NCBI GenBank assembly: GCA_035299085.1
Contig: DATGXG010000024.1
Coordinates: 124,001-188,000 of the forward strand
Origin: Bacteroidales bacterium
GTDB lineage: Bacteria > Bacteroidota > Bacteroidia > Bacteroidales > UBA10428
Direction of reading: 5' to 3'
DNA length: 64,000 nucleotides
The notes below the pieces were generated by a model, which made no database searches, was not told where the DNA came from, and worked only from the letters and a program-made list of their open reading frames with translations. Both the position numbers and the translations under genes were made by a program. This document shows, one piece after another, positions 1-9,784 of the stretch (position 1 is its first letter; every line of letters starts with the position of its first letter).

Positions 1-1
1 T

Positions 2-1969
2 TATTTCACGTGCGACAATCCCCTTTATGGTCGAGAATTGTGGTATTTTGACGGAACTAAGGCGCCGGTTCTTGTAAAGGACTTTAACAATAAAATGGTT
101 GTATCAGGTAGTCATTCACTCAAAGTGGCCAATGATAAACTCTTTTTTAAAGATAACGCCAACCAAAATATACAATTTAATGGCCGGCGATTTTCAGTTT
201 TACCAAAGGAATTTAATCCGGTGACAGTATACAACATGCTGGCTTATAAAGATAATTATTATTATAATCGGGAGACAGGCAGATTTTCATCATCTCTTTT
301 TAAATCAGACGGATTGACTGAATATAAAATATCAAATTCATCCACCTGCGATTTGTTAGTTTTTCATGATACCATTTATTATGGTTCACATGATAATTCC
401 GGTAATTCACGCTATATGCTTATGAAGTATGATGGGGTTAGTGCTCCGGTTGATGTGGCCGATATGGGCGATCATAGAATTTGTTATATGAAAATTGTAA
501 ATGACAAAATCCGGTTATTTGCTTTTGATCATGATTCACTTTCTGTTGGATCATATGATGGAAATGCTTTAATATGGCAATATAAAAACATGCCGATTCC
601 TTACAATTCAACTTTTATAGGAATTCAGTTTAATGATAAAACCGTGTTTTCATATGATTATGATCTTTGGATATATGATGAAACTCAAAAGCCTGTTAAA
701 CTGGGTGATATTAATGCAAAGAATTTTACAATTTATAAAGACCATCTATATTTTTCACAACTGAATGACAGTCAACAACTATGGGTCTATGATGGCACTA
801 ACCCTCCTTCTGTGGTTTCCGGTATGGAACCCGGAGTAAAACCAAAATATCCATCCCAACTTACTGTAGCTAACAACAAATTGTTTTTTTCCGCATATGC
901 TGAAAACAATGTAAATGTTTTATGGGTATATGACGGGGTGCAGAAACCAACGATGGTTAAGGATGCAAAAGGGGATACTCTTCCTGGTCCCAATGATCTG
1001 ACACAATATAGAGACAATTTGTACTTCACGGCAATTACGGAGCAGGAAGGGCGCCAGTTATACACAATATGCCCCAACGCTTCCGTCATTCATGAGACAG
1101 GCTGTGATAGTTTAATTATTGACGACATAGTCTATAAAGACAACAAATGGATTTGTGATACCACTGCTGCTGACAGCATAGTATGGTTTGATTTATCGAT
1201 TGCAAAACCGACATACAGCCATATCAATAATACATCATGTAATGAATATATTTCACCAGGCGGTAAAAATAAATGGATAACCAGCGGGGTATATTCCGAT
1301 ACTATTCCTAATGCAGCGGGGTGTGACAGTATCATTACAGTAAACTTAACTGTAAATCATACTTCAGAAAGCAGTTTCACGGTTCAATCCTGTGATTTTT
1401 ATATATCACCCGGCGGTAAAAATTGGACCACTACCGGAATTTATAAAGATACGATTCCTTCATCCTGTGGCTGCGACAGCATTATAACCGTCAATCTGCA
1501 AATCGATCGTGTGGATACAGCTGTAATTCGCGACGGATCTGTACTGGCTTCAACTGATCTCAACGCTGCGCATCAATGGATTGATGCGGAAAACAATACA
1601 TTCATCGAAGGTGAAACTTTCTTAACCTATACACCTGATCAAACTGGCATATACGCCGTGATTGTAACCCAGGGAACTTGTGTGGATACTTCTTCGGCTT
1701 ATACGGTATTTGTAACCGGAAATGAGAATGTTGACTTTGGAGATATTCAGCTGTATCCGAATCCTTCCAATGGAAAGGTAACCATCGAACTAGGAAAGGT
1801 TTACGATGAGGCAACAGTAACCATAATGAATTCAACCGGGATGGTGGTTCAGAAATTACAAATAAGGAATTCTCAAAAGGGTGAGATTGTGTTGAATGAA
1901 CCCGGGATGTATCTGGTGAAAATCAGAACCGGGAATGGGGAAACGATTCAAAGAGTTATTAAGCAGTAA
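2..1969 (+). CDS. T9SS-secreted repeat protein, 5' end cut by window edge
   Basis: The frame is open from the first codon of the window, so the true start lies to the left; about 655 residues are visible. The first 340 or so carry degenerate repeats of the ELW-x-YDG type (for example LWVYDGTNPP and LWVYDGVQKP), often found in long secreted Bacteroidetes proteins. Two copies of a roughly 40-residue module follow (nt 1237-1356 and 1389-1500), with SPGGK, DTIP and GCDSIITVNL motifs. The last 75 residues (from LYPNPSNGKVTIEL) are a type A type IX secretion sorting domain, so the protein should cross the outer membrane and be attached or released there. The actual function is unknown; the repeats suggest binding or display rather than catalysis. 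It ends with TAA and is followed by short repeats. Confidence 0.85.
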   Translation, partial: YFTCDNPLYGRELWYFDGTKAPVLVKDFNNKMVVSGSHSLKVANDKLFFKDNANQNIQFNGRRFSVLPKEFNPVTVYNMLAYKDNYYYNRETGRFSSSLFKSDGLTEYKISNSSTCDLLVFHDTIYYGSHDNSGNSRYMLMKYDGVSAPVDVADMGDHRICYMKIVNDKIRLFAFDHDSLSVGSYDGNALIWQYKNMPIPYNSTFIGIQFNDKTVFSYDYDLWIYDETQKPVKLGDINAKNFTIYKDHLYFSQLNDSQQLWVYDGTNPPSVVSGMEPGVKPKYPSQLTVANNKLFFSAYAENNVNVLWVYDGVQKPTMVKDAKGDTLPGPNDLTQYRDNLYFTAITEQEGRQLYTICPNASVIHETGCDSLIIDDIVYKDNKWICDTTAADSIVWFDLSIAKPTYSHINNTSCNEYISPGGKNKWITSGVYSDTIPNAAGCDSIITVNLTVNHTSESSFTVQSCDFYISPGGKNWTTTGIYKDTIPSSCGCDSIITVNLQIDRVDTAVIRDGSVLASTDLNAAHQWIDAENNTFIEGETFLTYTPDQTGIYAVIVTQGTCVDTSSAYTVFVTGNENVDFGDIQLYPNPSNGKVTIELGKVYDEATVTIMNSTGMVVQKLQIRNSQKGEIVLNEPGMYLVKIRTGNGETIQRVIKQ

Positions 1970-1990
1970 GGGATTAAGGCCTAAGAGATT

Positions 1991-2025
1991 TTACTTAATA
2001 CCTTATTACTTAATACCTTATTACT
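1991..2025. repeat. 15-bp tandem repeat
   Basis: The unit TTACTTAATACCTTA occurs twice in a row (1991-2005, 2006-2020) and starts a third time. Almost the same words return at 60645-60676 behind another gene. Such short tandem repeats are common at gene ends in this window. Confidence 0.7.
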
Positions 2026-2052
2026 AAAAAGGCTGTTCTGAAGTATGAATTG

Positions 2053-2072
2053 CCGTAGACTTTAGTCAACGG
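2053..2072. repeat. Small palindrome upstream of the GH2 gene
   Basis: CCGT-a-GACT-tt-AGTC-a-ACGG forms a stem of two 4-bp blocks separated by an A/A mismatch. It lies 43 bases upstream of the GH2 start. It resembles a palindromic dispersed repeat I recall from other Bacteroidetes genomes, so a repeat is as likely as an operator. Confidence 0.5.
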
Positions 2073-2115
2073 ACAGAGATTCTTTTAGTATCTTTCCTTC
2101 CAAATTAACCTTACC

Positions 2116-4542
2116 ATGAAACAACTGCTGAAAGCTTCTTTGTTTTTCATTGCCTGCTTTATTTCCCTGAACTCCTTTTCCAGTGAAGTCATCACCCTGC
2201 AGACCGGCTGGAAATTTTCGAAAGGAAACCCGCAAAATGCCGCCCAGGTTAAGTTTGATGACTCAAAATGGCAGGATGTGAGAATTCCTCATGATTGGGC
2301 TATATACGGTCCTGTGGAACCCAAAGGCGAAGGAAACACCGGGAAACTTCCCTGGCGGGGTGAGGCCTGGTACCGTAATGCTCTTGACATTAAACCGGAA
2401 TGGAACGGTAAGACGATTTACCTTGTGTTTGATGGCGTCATGTCGAATCCTGAAATTTTCATCAATGGCAAACTGGCCGGTAAATGGGACTATGGCTATA
2501 ATTCCTTTTATTTTGATATTACACCCTTCCTGAATTTTAAAGGAAAGAATGAACTGGCTGTTCATGTGGATAACCGATACCACGACAGCCGCTGGTACCC
2601 GGGTGCCGGCATCTACCGTAAGGTGCAGATGATTGTTGCCGATCCGGTTCACGTTGCGGTTTGGGGTACACAGGTAACCACACCCGTTGTAAAACCTCAA
2701 TTCGCTGAAGTCCGGGTTGCCGCCACGGTTAAAAATCAGTCTTCTACCGATGCGCGCATTAAAATTGAAAACACGATAATTAATGCCGAAGGCAAAGAAA
2801 TTACCAAAAAACAAGCCCTTTCCGAAATAATAAGAGGCAGAGAACAAATGGTCGAAACGACACTCGAATTATCCGATCCTCAGCATTGGGATATCAATAA
2901 CCCGGTCCTCTACCAGGTGAAAACAGTTGTGAGCAGCGGCGATAAAATATTGGATACCTATCTTACCCCTTTTGGTGTGCGAACCATGCGGTTTACCGCT
3001 GATAACGGATTTTACCTGAACGACAAAAGGGTTCAGTTCAATGGTGTTTGCCTGCACCACGACCAGGGTCCGCTCGGGGGAGCATTCTATCCGAGAGCAA
3101 TGGAACGCCAGCTCGAAATTATGAAATCGATGGGCTGTAATGCCATCCGCACAAGCCATAATGTGCCCGCCCCGGAATTGCTTGAATTATGTGATAAAAT
3201 GGGCTTACTTGTTTTTGATGAGGCGTTCGACAAATATGACGGAAAAGCGGATATTAATAAGGATACGGATTTTGAAGAATTCGCACAACGAAACATTAAG
3301 AATTTTGTGGAACGCGACAGGAACCATCCCTGCATTTTCATATGGAGTGTGGGCAATGAAATGGCCGACGTGCAGACTAATAAAAACAACGGCCTGTACA
3401 AGCTGCAAACCATGGTCAATTATGTAAGAAAGTTTGACCCTACCCGACCTGTAACCATGGCCTGTGATATGGCCGGAGAAGCGGTTTACAGGCATTTCGA
3501 TTATTATGACGTGCACAGCTGGAATTACCAGCACCGGTATGACCTTGCCCGTAAGATGGAGCCGAATAAACCGGTGATTATAAGTGAATCCGCATCCACG
3601 GTGAGCACGCGCGGTTATTATGACCTGACCCTGCCTTCAAAAAAAGATACGTTCACCCGCGATATGCAGGTAAGTTCATACGACCTGAATGCACCGTGGT
3701 GGGCAGAAATTCCCGATGATGATTTCATGTGGCAGCAGGATGAACCTTATGTGGCAGGCGAATTTGTGTGGACAGGTTTTGATTACCTGGGTGAACCGAC
3801 ACCTTATGTGAGCTTTATGATGGGGGGATTGGGAATGGCGGATGCTTTCGAATCGAGAAGCTCCTATTTTGGCATCGTTGATTTATGCGGAATTCCGAAA
3901 GACAGGTATTACCTGTATAAAAGCTACTGGGATCAGAAGTCTAACACGGTCCACATTCTGCCCCACTGGAACTGGCAGGGAAAGGCAACAAATGTTCCTG
4001 TGTTTGTATACACGAACGGCGATTGCGCCGAGCTGTTCCTTAATGGTAAATCGCTCGGAATGCAATATAAAAATTATAATTCCCGTAAATCAACGGAACG
4101 ATTCAGGCTGATGTGGAATAACGTAGCCTATGAACCCGGTGAGCTCAAAGCCGTGGCTTATAAGGAGGGAAAAATTATCGGAGAAGAAGTTTTAAAAACA
4201 GCTGGTGAACCTTACCAGGTACGGCTTACGCCCGACAGGAATACAATTCATGCCAATGGGATGGATTTAAGTTATATTCTTGCTGAAGCGGTAGATAAGG
4301 ATGGGAATGTCTGTCCATTGGCCGGTCAGAATCTCAATATTACCATAACAGGCCCGGCTCACATCGCCGGTGTAGGAAATGGTAACCCGCAATCAGTGGA
4401 GGAATTTCAGTCAAACCAGGTAAAGCTTTTAAATGGAAAAGCCATGATTATTATTGGCTCTGACTTTGAGAAAGGCAATGTGATTGTAACGGTTACCGGG
4501 GAGGGATTGGAGAAACAGACGGTTGCGATTGTTGTTGAATAA
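2116..4542 (+). CDS. GH2 family beta-galactosidase-like hydrolase, exported
   Basis: An exported glycoside hydrolase family 2 enzyme of 808 residues, probably cleaving terminal beta-galactosides or related sugars from glycans in the periplasm. Residues 1-23 are a signal peptide (MKQLLKASLFFIACFISLNS). The GH2 jelly-roll domain comes next (WKF...DDSKW, IPHDW), then the immunoglobulin-like domain and the TIM barrel. The catalytic acid/base is Glu415 in SVGNEMAD and the nucleophile Glu491 in VIISES. A DUF4982-like domain (TNGDCAELFLNGKSLG) and a C-terminal Ig-like GH2 domain follow. Exact substrate (galactoside, glucuronide or mannoside) cannot be fixed from sequence. It converges on the next gene with a perfect hairpin between them. 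Confidence 0.9.
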   Translation: MKQLLKASLFFIACFISLNSFSSEVITLQTGWKFSKGNPQNAAQVKFDDSKWQDVRIPHDWAIYGPVEPKGEGNTGKLPWRGEAWYRNALDIKPEWNGKTIYLVFDGVMSNPEIFINGKLAGKWDYGYNSFYFDITPFLNFKGKNELAVHVDNRYHDSRWYPGAGIYRKVQMIVADPVHVAVWGTQVTTPVVKPQFAEVRVAATVKNQSSTDARIKIENTIINAEGKEITKKQALSEIIRGREQMVETTLELSDPQHWDINNPVLYQVKTVVSSGDKILDTYLTPFGVRTMRFTADNGFYLNDKRVQFNGVCLHHDQGPLGGAFYPRAMERQLEIMKSMGCNAIRTSHNVPAPELLELCDKMGLLVFDEAFDKYDGKADINKDTDFEEFAQRNIKNFVERDRNHPCIFIWSVGNEMADVQTNKNNGLYKLQTMVNYVRKFDPTRPVTMACDMAGEAVYRHFDYYDVHSWNYQHRYDLARKMEPNKPVIISESASTVSTRGYYDLTLPSKKDTFTRDMQVSSYDLNAPWWAEIPDDDFMWQQDEPYVAGEFVWTGFDYLGEPTPYVSFMMGGLGMADAFESRSSYFGIVDLCGIPKDRYYLYKSYWDQKSNTVHILPHWNWQGKATNVPVFVYTNGDCAELFLNGKSLGMQYKNYNSRKSTERFRLMWNNVAYEPGELKAVAYKEGKIIGEEVLKTAGEPYQVRLTPDRNTIHANGMDLSYILAEAVDKDGNVCPLAGQNLNITITGPAHIAGVGNGNPQSVEEFQSNQVKLLNGKAMIIIGSDFEKGNVIVTVTGEGLEKQTVAIVVE

Positions 4543-4543
4543 C

Positions 4544-4571
4544 GTAGAGACGCACGGCTGTGCGTCTCTAC
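4544..4571. terminator. Perfect 12-bp stem between convergent genes
   Basis: GTAGAGACGCAC, a GGCT loop and the exact reverse complement lie just after the GH2 stop codon and before the stop of the convergent gene. The position suits a bidirectional terminator. The same word GTAGAGACGC starts another palindrome at 62607-62631, so it is also a member of a dispersed repeat family; there is no clear T tract. Confidence 0.6.
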
Positions 4572-4594
4572 AAAGTCCTGTTCAGGAAGATTAA

Positions 4595-5509
4595 TTATAC
4601 GTATCCCCACTTCTTCATCACTGCCAAATCCTCTTTCACACAATCCATCGGCTTTTTGCCCTGGTAGGATTCCTGCTCGATGATATAGACATTGGCACCT
4701 CCGATCTTGGTAGCCAGGTCGACAACGTTCCGGCAATCGACAATACCTTCTCCCAAAATACAGCTTACATATTTTTCTTCACCCTCGGTCGCTTTGATTT
4801 CATCCTTTACATGGAGGAGTTCAAAACGGCCCGGGAATTTTTTAACCACATCAAGGGCTACGGCGCCGCCATTATATAAATTGCCGATATCAAGCTGGAT
4901 CACCACCCTTTTCGGGTCAATTTTCTCCATCATGATATCGAAAACCGACTTGTCATTAAATTTCTGACTGAATTCAAAGTCATGGTTATGATAACCGAAT
5001 TTCATACCACGTTCCATGCATAATTTGCCGTTCTGATTGAAAATATCGAGGTACTTGCTCAGATTATCATAGGAATCCCTCATTTTTTCATCCATCCAGG
5101 GACTTACCACATATTGCTGTCTGAGAGTGGCAGCATCATCGAGAGTATTCATCCATTCAGCCGTAAAGCTTTTTTTACTGTCATCCCAATGGTTTAAACC
5201 GAATGTCGTATGACCGCTCACCATTTTAAGTCCAAGGTCATCCAGTATCTTCTTGAATTCCTTTGCTTCGTAACCGTAGAATTTGCGGTCAACATAATTT
5301 GCGTGCTCCACCCAAACATAGCCCATAGCGGCAAGTTGTTTCAGGGTTTCGAGCGGATCTTTTTCCATCTCGTCCCTCACCGAATACAATTGCAGACCCA
5401 CGATTCTTTTTGCAGGAGCTGAAGATGCCAGTGCCTTTTCGCGTAGTATTGCCGCCGCAGCCATGGCCATGGCACCGGTCTTAAGAAATGTTCTTCTGGA
5501 TGATTTCAT
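4595..5509 (-). CDS. Sugar phosphate isomerase/epimerase-like TIM barrel, Tat-exported
   Basis: A 304-residue protein of the xylose-isomerase-like TIM-barrel superfamily (AP endonuclease 2 fold), typical of Bacteroidetes secreted sugar epimerases or isomerases. The N terminus has a twin-arginine signal (SRRTFLKTG, then an alanine-rich segment to about residue 30), so it should be exported folded, probably with its metal bound. Motifs of the family include GLQLYSVRDE near the start of the barrel, FGYHNHDFEF and QLDIGNLYNGG, which place His, Glu and Asp metal ligands at strand ends. The substrate is unknown. The neighbouring GH2 and hexokinase genes point to sugar catabolism, but this gene faces the GH2 gene and is not in its operon. 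Confidence 0.8.
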   Translation of the reverse strand: MKSSRRTFLKTGAMAMAAAAILREKALASSAPAKRIVGLQLYSVRDEMEKDPLETLKQLAAMGYVWVEHANYVDRKFYGYEAKEFKKILDDLGLKMVSGHTTFGLNHWDDSKKSFTAEWMNTLDDAATLRQQYVVSPWMDEKMRDSYDNLSKYLDIFNQNGKLCMERGMKFGYHNHDFEFSQKFNDKSVFDIMMEKIDPKRVVIQLDIGNLYNGGAVALDVVKKFPGRFELLHVKDEIKATEGEEKYVSCILGEGIVDCRNVVDLATKIGGANVYIIEQESYQGKKPMDCVKEDLAVMKKWGYV

Positions 5510-5578
5510 GTTGAATGACGTTTAGATTTTGTATTACTAAGATAGGAATAAATTATCGGATATTGGATGCTAAAAGCG

Positions 5579-5763
5579 CGTCATTGCGAGGAGCTTGATT
5601 AATTATTAATTATAAAAATTAGTGATGCGACGAAGCAATCTGCCCGAACAGGCAAGACATTACAATAGGAAATACTTTCGCTTAATATTGTCTGTCTTGG
5701 TCAAGTCTTTCCTGTGCAGGCAGATTGCTTCACCTTCGCAGAAATCGAAGGCTCGCAATGACG
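5579..5763. mobile_element. MITE-like element with 12-bp terminal inverted repeats, copy A
   Basis: This fills most of the 325-base gap between two minus-strand genes. It begins CGTCATTGCGAG and ends with the exact reverse complement CTCGCAATGACG. Inside is a second inverted pair, GAAGCAATCTGCC (5632-5644) and GGCAGATTGCTTC (5719-5731). No ORF of note is present. A second full copy sits at 45426-45597 and a right half at 25453-25533. The structure is that of a non-autonomous element; the mobilising enzyme is unknown. Confidence 0.75.
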
Positions 5764-5834
5764 GCTCCTTTCCACCATTATAAAACAAAAGCCGGATAAT
5801 CATCCGGCTTTTGAAATTCTTATAAACAAAAAGT

Positions 5835-7034
5835 TTATGACAATACCGCCATGGCAGCGCCAATCAGGTTGGCGTTCTCCATCTGGGCAATCTTAACGGT
5901 TACATCCGACATTCCAAGATCCTTAACGAGCTTGTTCACCACCTCGTCAACCATTTCAGCATACGATTTCTTTCCTGTGCGGATCTTGCTCCAGAACAGG
6001 CTGCCTTCTGCAAGTACCTGTACTTTCTTAACCTTTGCATCTGCAGTTTTGAGGTTTTTAACCAATCCTGCAATTGAAGCGGCAACCAATCTGGCTGATC
6101 TTTCATAGATCTGCCATGCAACCTCAACAAATTCTTTCTTATACTGATCAGGATTGTTGATCATGCGGGAAAGATCCACAGCGCTTAATTCCTGTTTGAA
6201 TGTTTCATTCGGGAATGCTTCCATGAATACCCGTCCAAGATACATTCCGGAAATTGCTTTTTCAAAACGCTGGAAACCTTTGTTATCCGATTTGGCATCC
6301 ACCTGGTCATCGAATTTCGTAAGATGCGGCGGGAAAAAGTTACCTGATTCAAGGTTCACCGGTGTTTCACCCGACCAGCCTTTTACATTCTTAAGCTTGG
6401 GGATATACTCCGAAGGGAAAAATGTAGCCATATTCGTTCCGGTTCCGACAATAAGACCAATATAGGAATCAAATCCCGGGGTCAACAATCCGGCGAAAAG
6501 ACTTGTGATGGTATCGTTCACCACTTTAATGTCAGTAAAACGTGATGTACTGTTTTCATTCAAAAATTTCAGCAGGGGTTTTCCTACAGGTTGGCCTTCC
6601 ATTTGGGGAATTCCTACTCCCTTTGTCCATTTAATAAGTTCTGCATCACCATCGGGAAGTGATTTGGCAGGATACGAAAAACAATAACCAATAGGTGCAT
6701 CTGCAGGAACATCCACCTGGCTAAGGGTTTTAGCCTGTGCATTGAACAGATCTTCACGGGTAAATCCCTTATTTTTCATTTCAGTTATGTCCCTTTCTGT
6801 AGTACCGGTAACTTTTGATTCCTTACCCACTGAAACAGTTGCTACCCTGAAATTGGTTCCACCCAGGTCAAACACGGTGGCATCCCCTTTGATCCCGTCT
6901 TTCTTCGGATGAATATATGTCGGGAGACATTTGATCTCCGTTCCGTCTTCCTGCAGACCGGCAACAACCTTCTTTGTAAGGCTGTTTGCAATATCGATCA
7001 ACTGTTCATTGGTCAATTCAAATTGGTTTTTCAT
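5835..7034 (-). CDS. Hexokinase, eukaryote-type family
   Basis: A 399-residue cytoplasmic kinase of the eukaryotic hexokinase family (not ROK or glucokinase), phosphorylating glucose, mannose or fructose with ATP. This family is also found in Bacteroides. Visible motifs are the phosphate-1 loop DLGGTNFR (residues 56-63), the sugar-binding FSYPAKS near 119-125, the catalytic aspartate Asp174 in VVNDTITSLFAG, VGTGTNM near 196-202 and NLESGNFF. Length fits a single-domain enzyme. It is followed by the MITE copy and is divergent from the MFS gene, with about 120 bases between the starts. In this window it could handle monosaccharides released by the surrounding glycoside hydrolases. Confidence 0.88.
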   Translation of the reverse strand: MKNQFELTNEQLIDIANSLTKKVVAGLQEDGTEIKCLPTYIHPKKDGIKGDATVFDLGGTNFRVATVSVGKESKVTGTTERDITEMKNKGFTREDLFNAQAKTLSQVDVPADAPIGYCFSYPAKSLPDGDAELIKWTKGVGIPQMEGQPVGKPLLKFLNENSTSRFTDIKVVNDTITSLFAGLLTPGFDSYIGLIVGTGTNMATFFPSEYIPKLKNVKGWSGETPVNLESGNFFPPHLTKFDDQVDAKSDNKGFQRFEKAISGMYLGRVFMEAFPNETFKQELSAVDLSRMINNPDQYKKEFVEVAWQIYERSARLVAASIAGLVKNLKTADAKVKKVQVLAEGSLFWSKIRTGKKSYAEMVDEVVNKLVKDLGMSDVTVKIAQMENANLIGAAMAVLS

Positions 7035-7154
7035 ATTATCGAAGGAATTAAATGGATTTTTGAAATTAAAACGTTAAAGTAAATAAAAGCATTTCATTTT
7101 TAAAAAGAAAAGTGTTTCCTATTTTTACCGGTAACTTAATTGGCTTAATTCTGT

Positions 7155-8483
7155 ATGAACTTATTCCGGATTTTGCCCAGGGAATTTTCAACGTTAAGTA
7201 GCATTTTTGTTTCATTGCGATCACGAAATTACCGCCTTTATTTTTTCGGACAGGGTATCTCCCTCATTGGGACGTGGATGCAGAATATTGCGCTGAGCTG
7301 GCTTGTGTACAGGCTTACCGGTTCCGTATTCCTGTTGGGATTAATAGGTTTCACCAGCCAGATACCCACTTTCATCCTCTCTCCGTTTACCGGTGTACTC
7401 ACTGACCGCTATAACAGGCTGCGGATCATGACAACGGCACAGGTCTTTTTCATGTTGCAATCTCTCACCATGACAATCCTTGTTCTTACTAACGCGGTGG
7501 ATGTATGGCATATTATCACTCTCAGTGTTGTTTTTGGTATCATCAGTGCGTTCGATGCCCCGGCAAGGCAATCATTGGTAATCGACCTTATTGATGATCC
7601 AAAAAATCTTGGTAACGCCATCGCATTGAATTCTGCCCTGTTTAACGGGGCCAGGCTGGTTGGACCGGCCATCGCGGGACTTACTATAGCAGCTGTTGGA
7701 GAAGGAATTTGCTTTTTACTGAATACAATCAGCTTTGTGGCTGTCATCGTGGCATTGCTCATGGTTAAGCTTCCGGCTAATGTGCATACACAGGCATCCG
7801 GTGATTTCAGGAAAGTATTTGCTGAAGGATTTCATTATACATTCCGCACAGTGCCTATCCGGGTACTCATACTTATCCTGGCTATTCTGAGCCTTTTCGG
7901 CTTTCCTTTTATCGTGCTGCTTCCGGCCTATGCCCGGGAAATTATGCACGGAGGGAGTGATACTCTCGGGTTTCTCATGTCGGCTCTCGGTGCAGGAGCA
8001 TTAACTGGTGCATTGATTATGGCTGGTCGAAAAACAGTGATGGGATTGGGAAAAATCATAACCGTGAATGTGATTATCCTTGGCATGGCCATAATCCTGG
8101 CAGGTATCTCCGAAAAAATGTTGTATTCCCTTCTTGTTCTTTATATGGGCGGACTTTCTATGATCCTGTCGCTGGCGGCAGTGAATACGATGATCCAGAC
8201 AATTGCCGAAGAGGACAAACGTGGCCGGGTAATGAGCTTTTATGCCATGGCCCTTATGGGTACGATGCCAATTGGTAATTTGCTTGCCGGTTCTGTTGCG
8301 GCAGGTATCGGTATTCAGCAAACCATGATTATCGGAGGAATCGTTACCGTTCTTTCTGCATTCTGGTTTGAATCAAACCGCCGATCCATGCGCAGCGTGG
8401 TTCGGAGCATTTACCGTGATAAGGGGATTATTTCCGCCCTGCCGGATGAGAGTATACCGGTTAGTAATATCGGTAATCAGTAA
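7155..8483 (+). CDS. MFS transporter, EntS-like exporter family
   Basis: A 442-residue inner-membrane major facilitator of the MFS_3/EntS-like group. The N-terminal half has RNYRLYFFGQGISLIGTWMQ in helix 1 and the loop 2-3 signature GVLTDRYNRLRIM, followed by regularly spaced hydrophobic helices to about residue 420 (10-12 segments). Relatives export siderophores, macrolides or other small molecules; the substrate here is unknown. It stands alone, divergent from hexokinase. The last coding bases run into a stretch of short degenerate repeats (TAATCAG and similar) that fills the space to the convergent GH130 gene. Confidence 0.8.
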   Translation: MNLFRILPREFSTLSSIFVSLRSRNYRLYFFGQGISLIGTWMQNIALSWLVYRLTGSVFLLGLIGFTSQIPTFILSPFTGVLTDRYNRLRIMTTAQVFFMLQSLTMTILVLTNAVDVWHIITLSVVFGIISAFDAPARQSLVIDLIDDPKNLGNAIALNSALFNGARLVGPAIAGLTIAAVGEGICFLLNTISFVAVIVALLMVKLPANVHTQASGDFRKVFAEGFHYTFRTVPIRVLILILAILSLFGFPFIVLLPAYAREIMHGGSDTLGFLMSALGAGALTGALIMAGRKTVMGLGKIITVNVIILGMAIILAGISEKMLYSLLVLYMGGLSMILSLAAVNTMIQTIAEEDKRGRVMSFYAMALMGTMPIGNLLAGSVAAGIGIQQTMIIGGIVTVLSAFWFESNRRSMRSVVRSIYRDKGIISALPDESIPVSNIGNQ

Positions 8484-8571
8484 TCAGGGATCAGTGATCA
8501 GTATTCGGTTTTCCGTAATCGGTATTCCGTATTCAGGGACCTTAGGGACTATAGAGACATTAGGGACGGAC

Positions 8572-8613
8572 CAGTCACCAGTCACCAGCCACCAGCCACC
8601 AGTCACCAGCCAC
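8572..8613. repeat. 7-bp tandem repeat, six units
   Basis: CAGTCAC/CAGCCAC occurs six times in a row and the last base is the first base of the minus-strand TAG stop of the GH130 gene. The region before it (8484-8571) is made of related low-complexity words and holds no gene. Confidence 0.75.
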
Positions 8614-9710
8614 TAATCACTAATTACTTCCTTCGCGCAGCCCACAAACGAATCCGCCGTTCCATAGTACATATACCAGGCGTTTTTAAAAAACACAAGT
8701 CCTTCAGAAAATACAGTTCCTGATTTATATTGTCCTGTCATCTCATGTGGCAGCGTTGGCTTGAGCAAACAGGTATCGAGCCTTGAAACAACCGTTGTAC
8801 GGTCTTTTTTACTGAAGATTACCCGGCCAACCGAGTAGGTTCCTTTTGGTAACGAAGGATCGGCATGATCATCCTCTGCGTTTTTGCCATTATAATATAA
8901 CACAATGCCTTCTTTTGATACGATGGCAGGCGGGCCGCACTCGGTGAGTCGACTGTCGAATTTGCCTTCACGGGGACTTATCAGTGAAAGTAGGTTTCCT
9001 TTATCATCAAGCAACGGATTCCAGTCGGATAGATTCTCCGACCATGCCAGGTTAACAAACTGTTCGCCCCAATACATCCAGTATTTTCCATCCATTTTGG
9101 CTGCAACGAGTTTCCCGTCTTTCATTTCGGTAACAATTGATCCTGATTTGGACCAGAAATCGGCAAATTTACCGTCATATGCCCTTAGGAAGGCAGGCCC
9201 TTTTTTTTCCCAGTTTATAAGGTCTTTTGAAAAAGCAATGCTCAGCCGGGCCACTTTATAATCCCACGACGTATAAGCCATCACATAGAGACTGTCTTCA
9301 GTCTGCACAATCCGGGGATCTTCGCAACCACCTGGCCTGTCGAATTTCATCACGGAATCGTTATCCGGGTATAATACCGGAACCGGGTGACGGGTAAAGT
9401 GGATCCCATCCTCGCTCCATGCCAATCCTATGCGTGATGTCCGGCCGCCCAGTATGGCAGCGGGATTATCCTCTGCCCGGTAAAGGAGGAATATTTTGTT
9501 ATCCTTTACGATGGCTGCCGGGTTGAATACATCGGCCTTCTGCCAATGCACCGAATCTTTTTTTACCGGATCAAAGAATACAAATGTTGAATCCGGACCG
9601 AGTACGGGGTTTGTATCGGTCTTTTTGAAAACAAGGTTAGCAGGGTTGTCTAAATTTCCGGCAGTGCAACCGGCTGCCAGGAGGAGAAGGAGGTAAACTA
9701 CTTTATTCAT
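8613..9710 (-). CDS. GH130 family protein, predicted lipoprotein
   Basis: A 365-residue protein of the glycoside hydrolase family 130 five-bladed propeller. The family contains beta-1,4-mannosyl phosphorylases and some hydrolases. An N-terminal lipoprotein signal ends in AAGC (Cys15), placing it in the periplasm or at the cell surface. Family motifs visible are VFNPAAI and LLYRAED near residues 63-79, FDRPGGCEDPRIV near 124-136, the TECGPP region, and YYGTADSFVGCA at the C terminus. An exported location argues for a hydrolase or a periplasmic role rather than a cytoplasmic phosphorylase, but this is inference. The C terminus reaches into heptamer-like repeats. Confidence 0.82.
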   Translation of the reverse strand: MNKVVYLLLLLAAGCTAGNLDNPANLVFKKTDTNPVLGPDSTFVFFDPVKKDSVHWQKADVFNPAAIVKDNKIFLLYRAEDNPAAILGGRTSRIGLAWSEDGIHFTRHPVPVLYPDNDSVMKFDRPGGCEDPRIVQTEDSLYVMAYTSWDYKVARLSIAFSKDLINWEKKGPAFLRAYDGKFADFWSKSGSIVTEMKDGKLVAAKMDGKYWMYWGEQFVNLAWSENLSDWNPLLDDKGNLLSLISPREGKFDSRLTECGPPAIVSKEGIVLYYNGKNAEDDHADPSLPKGTYSVGRVIFSKKDRTTVVSRLDTCLLKPTLPHEMTGQYKSGTVFSEGLVFFKNAWYMYYGTADSFVGCAKEVISD

Positions 9711-9784
9711 TGTTGGAGGAGTTATAATAGTATAAATTTAACATTTTATCACTTTAATTGTCTTTTGTAAACGATCTCAACCTG

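Noticed and set aside
2263..2847. 194-residue minus-strand reading frame
   Set aside because: Antisense to the well-supported GH2 gene; no recognisable motif.
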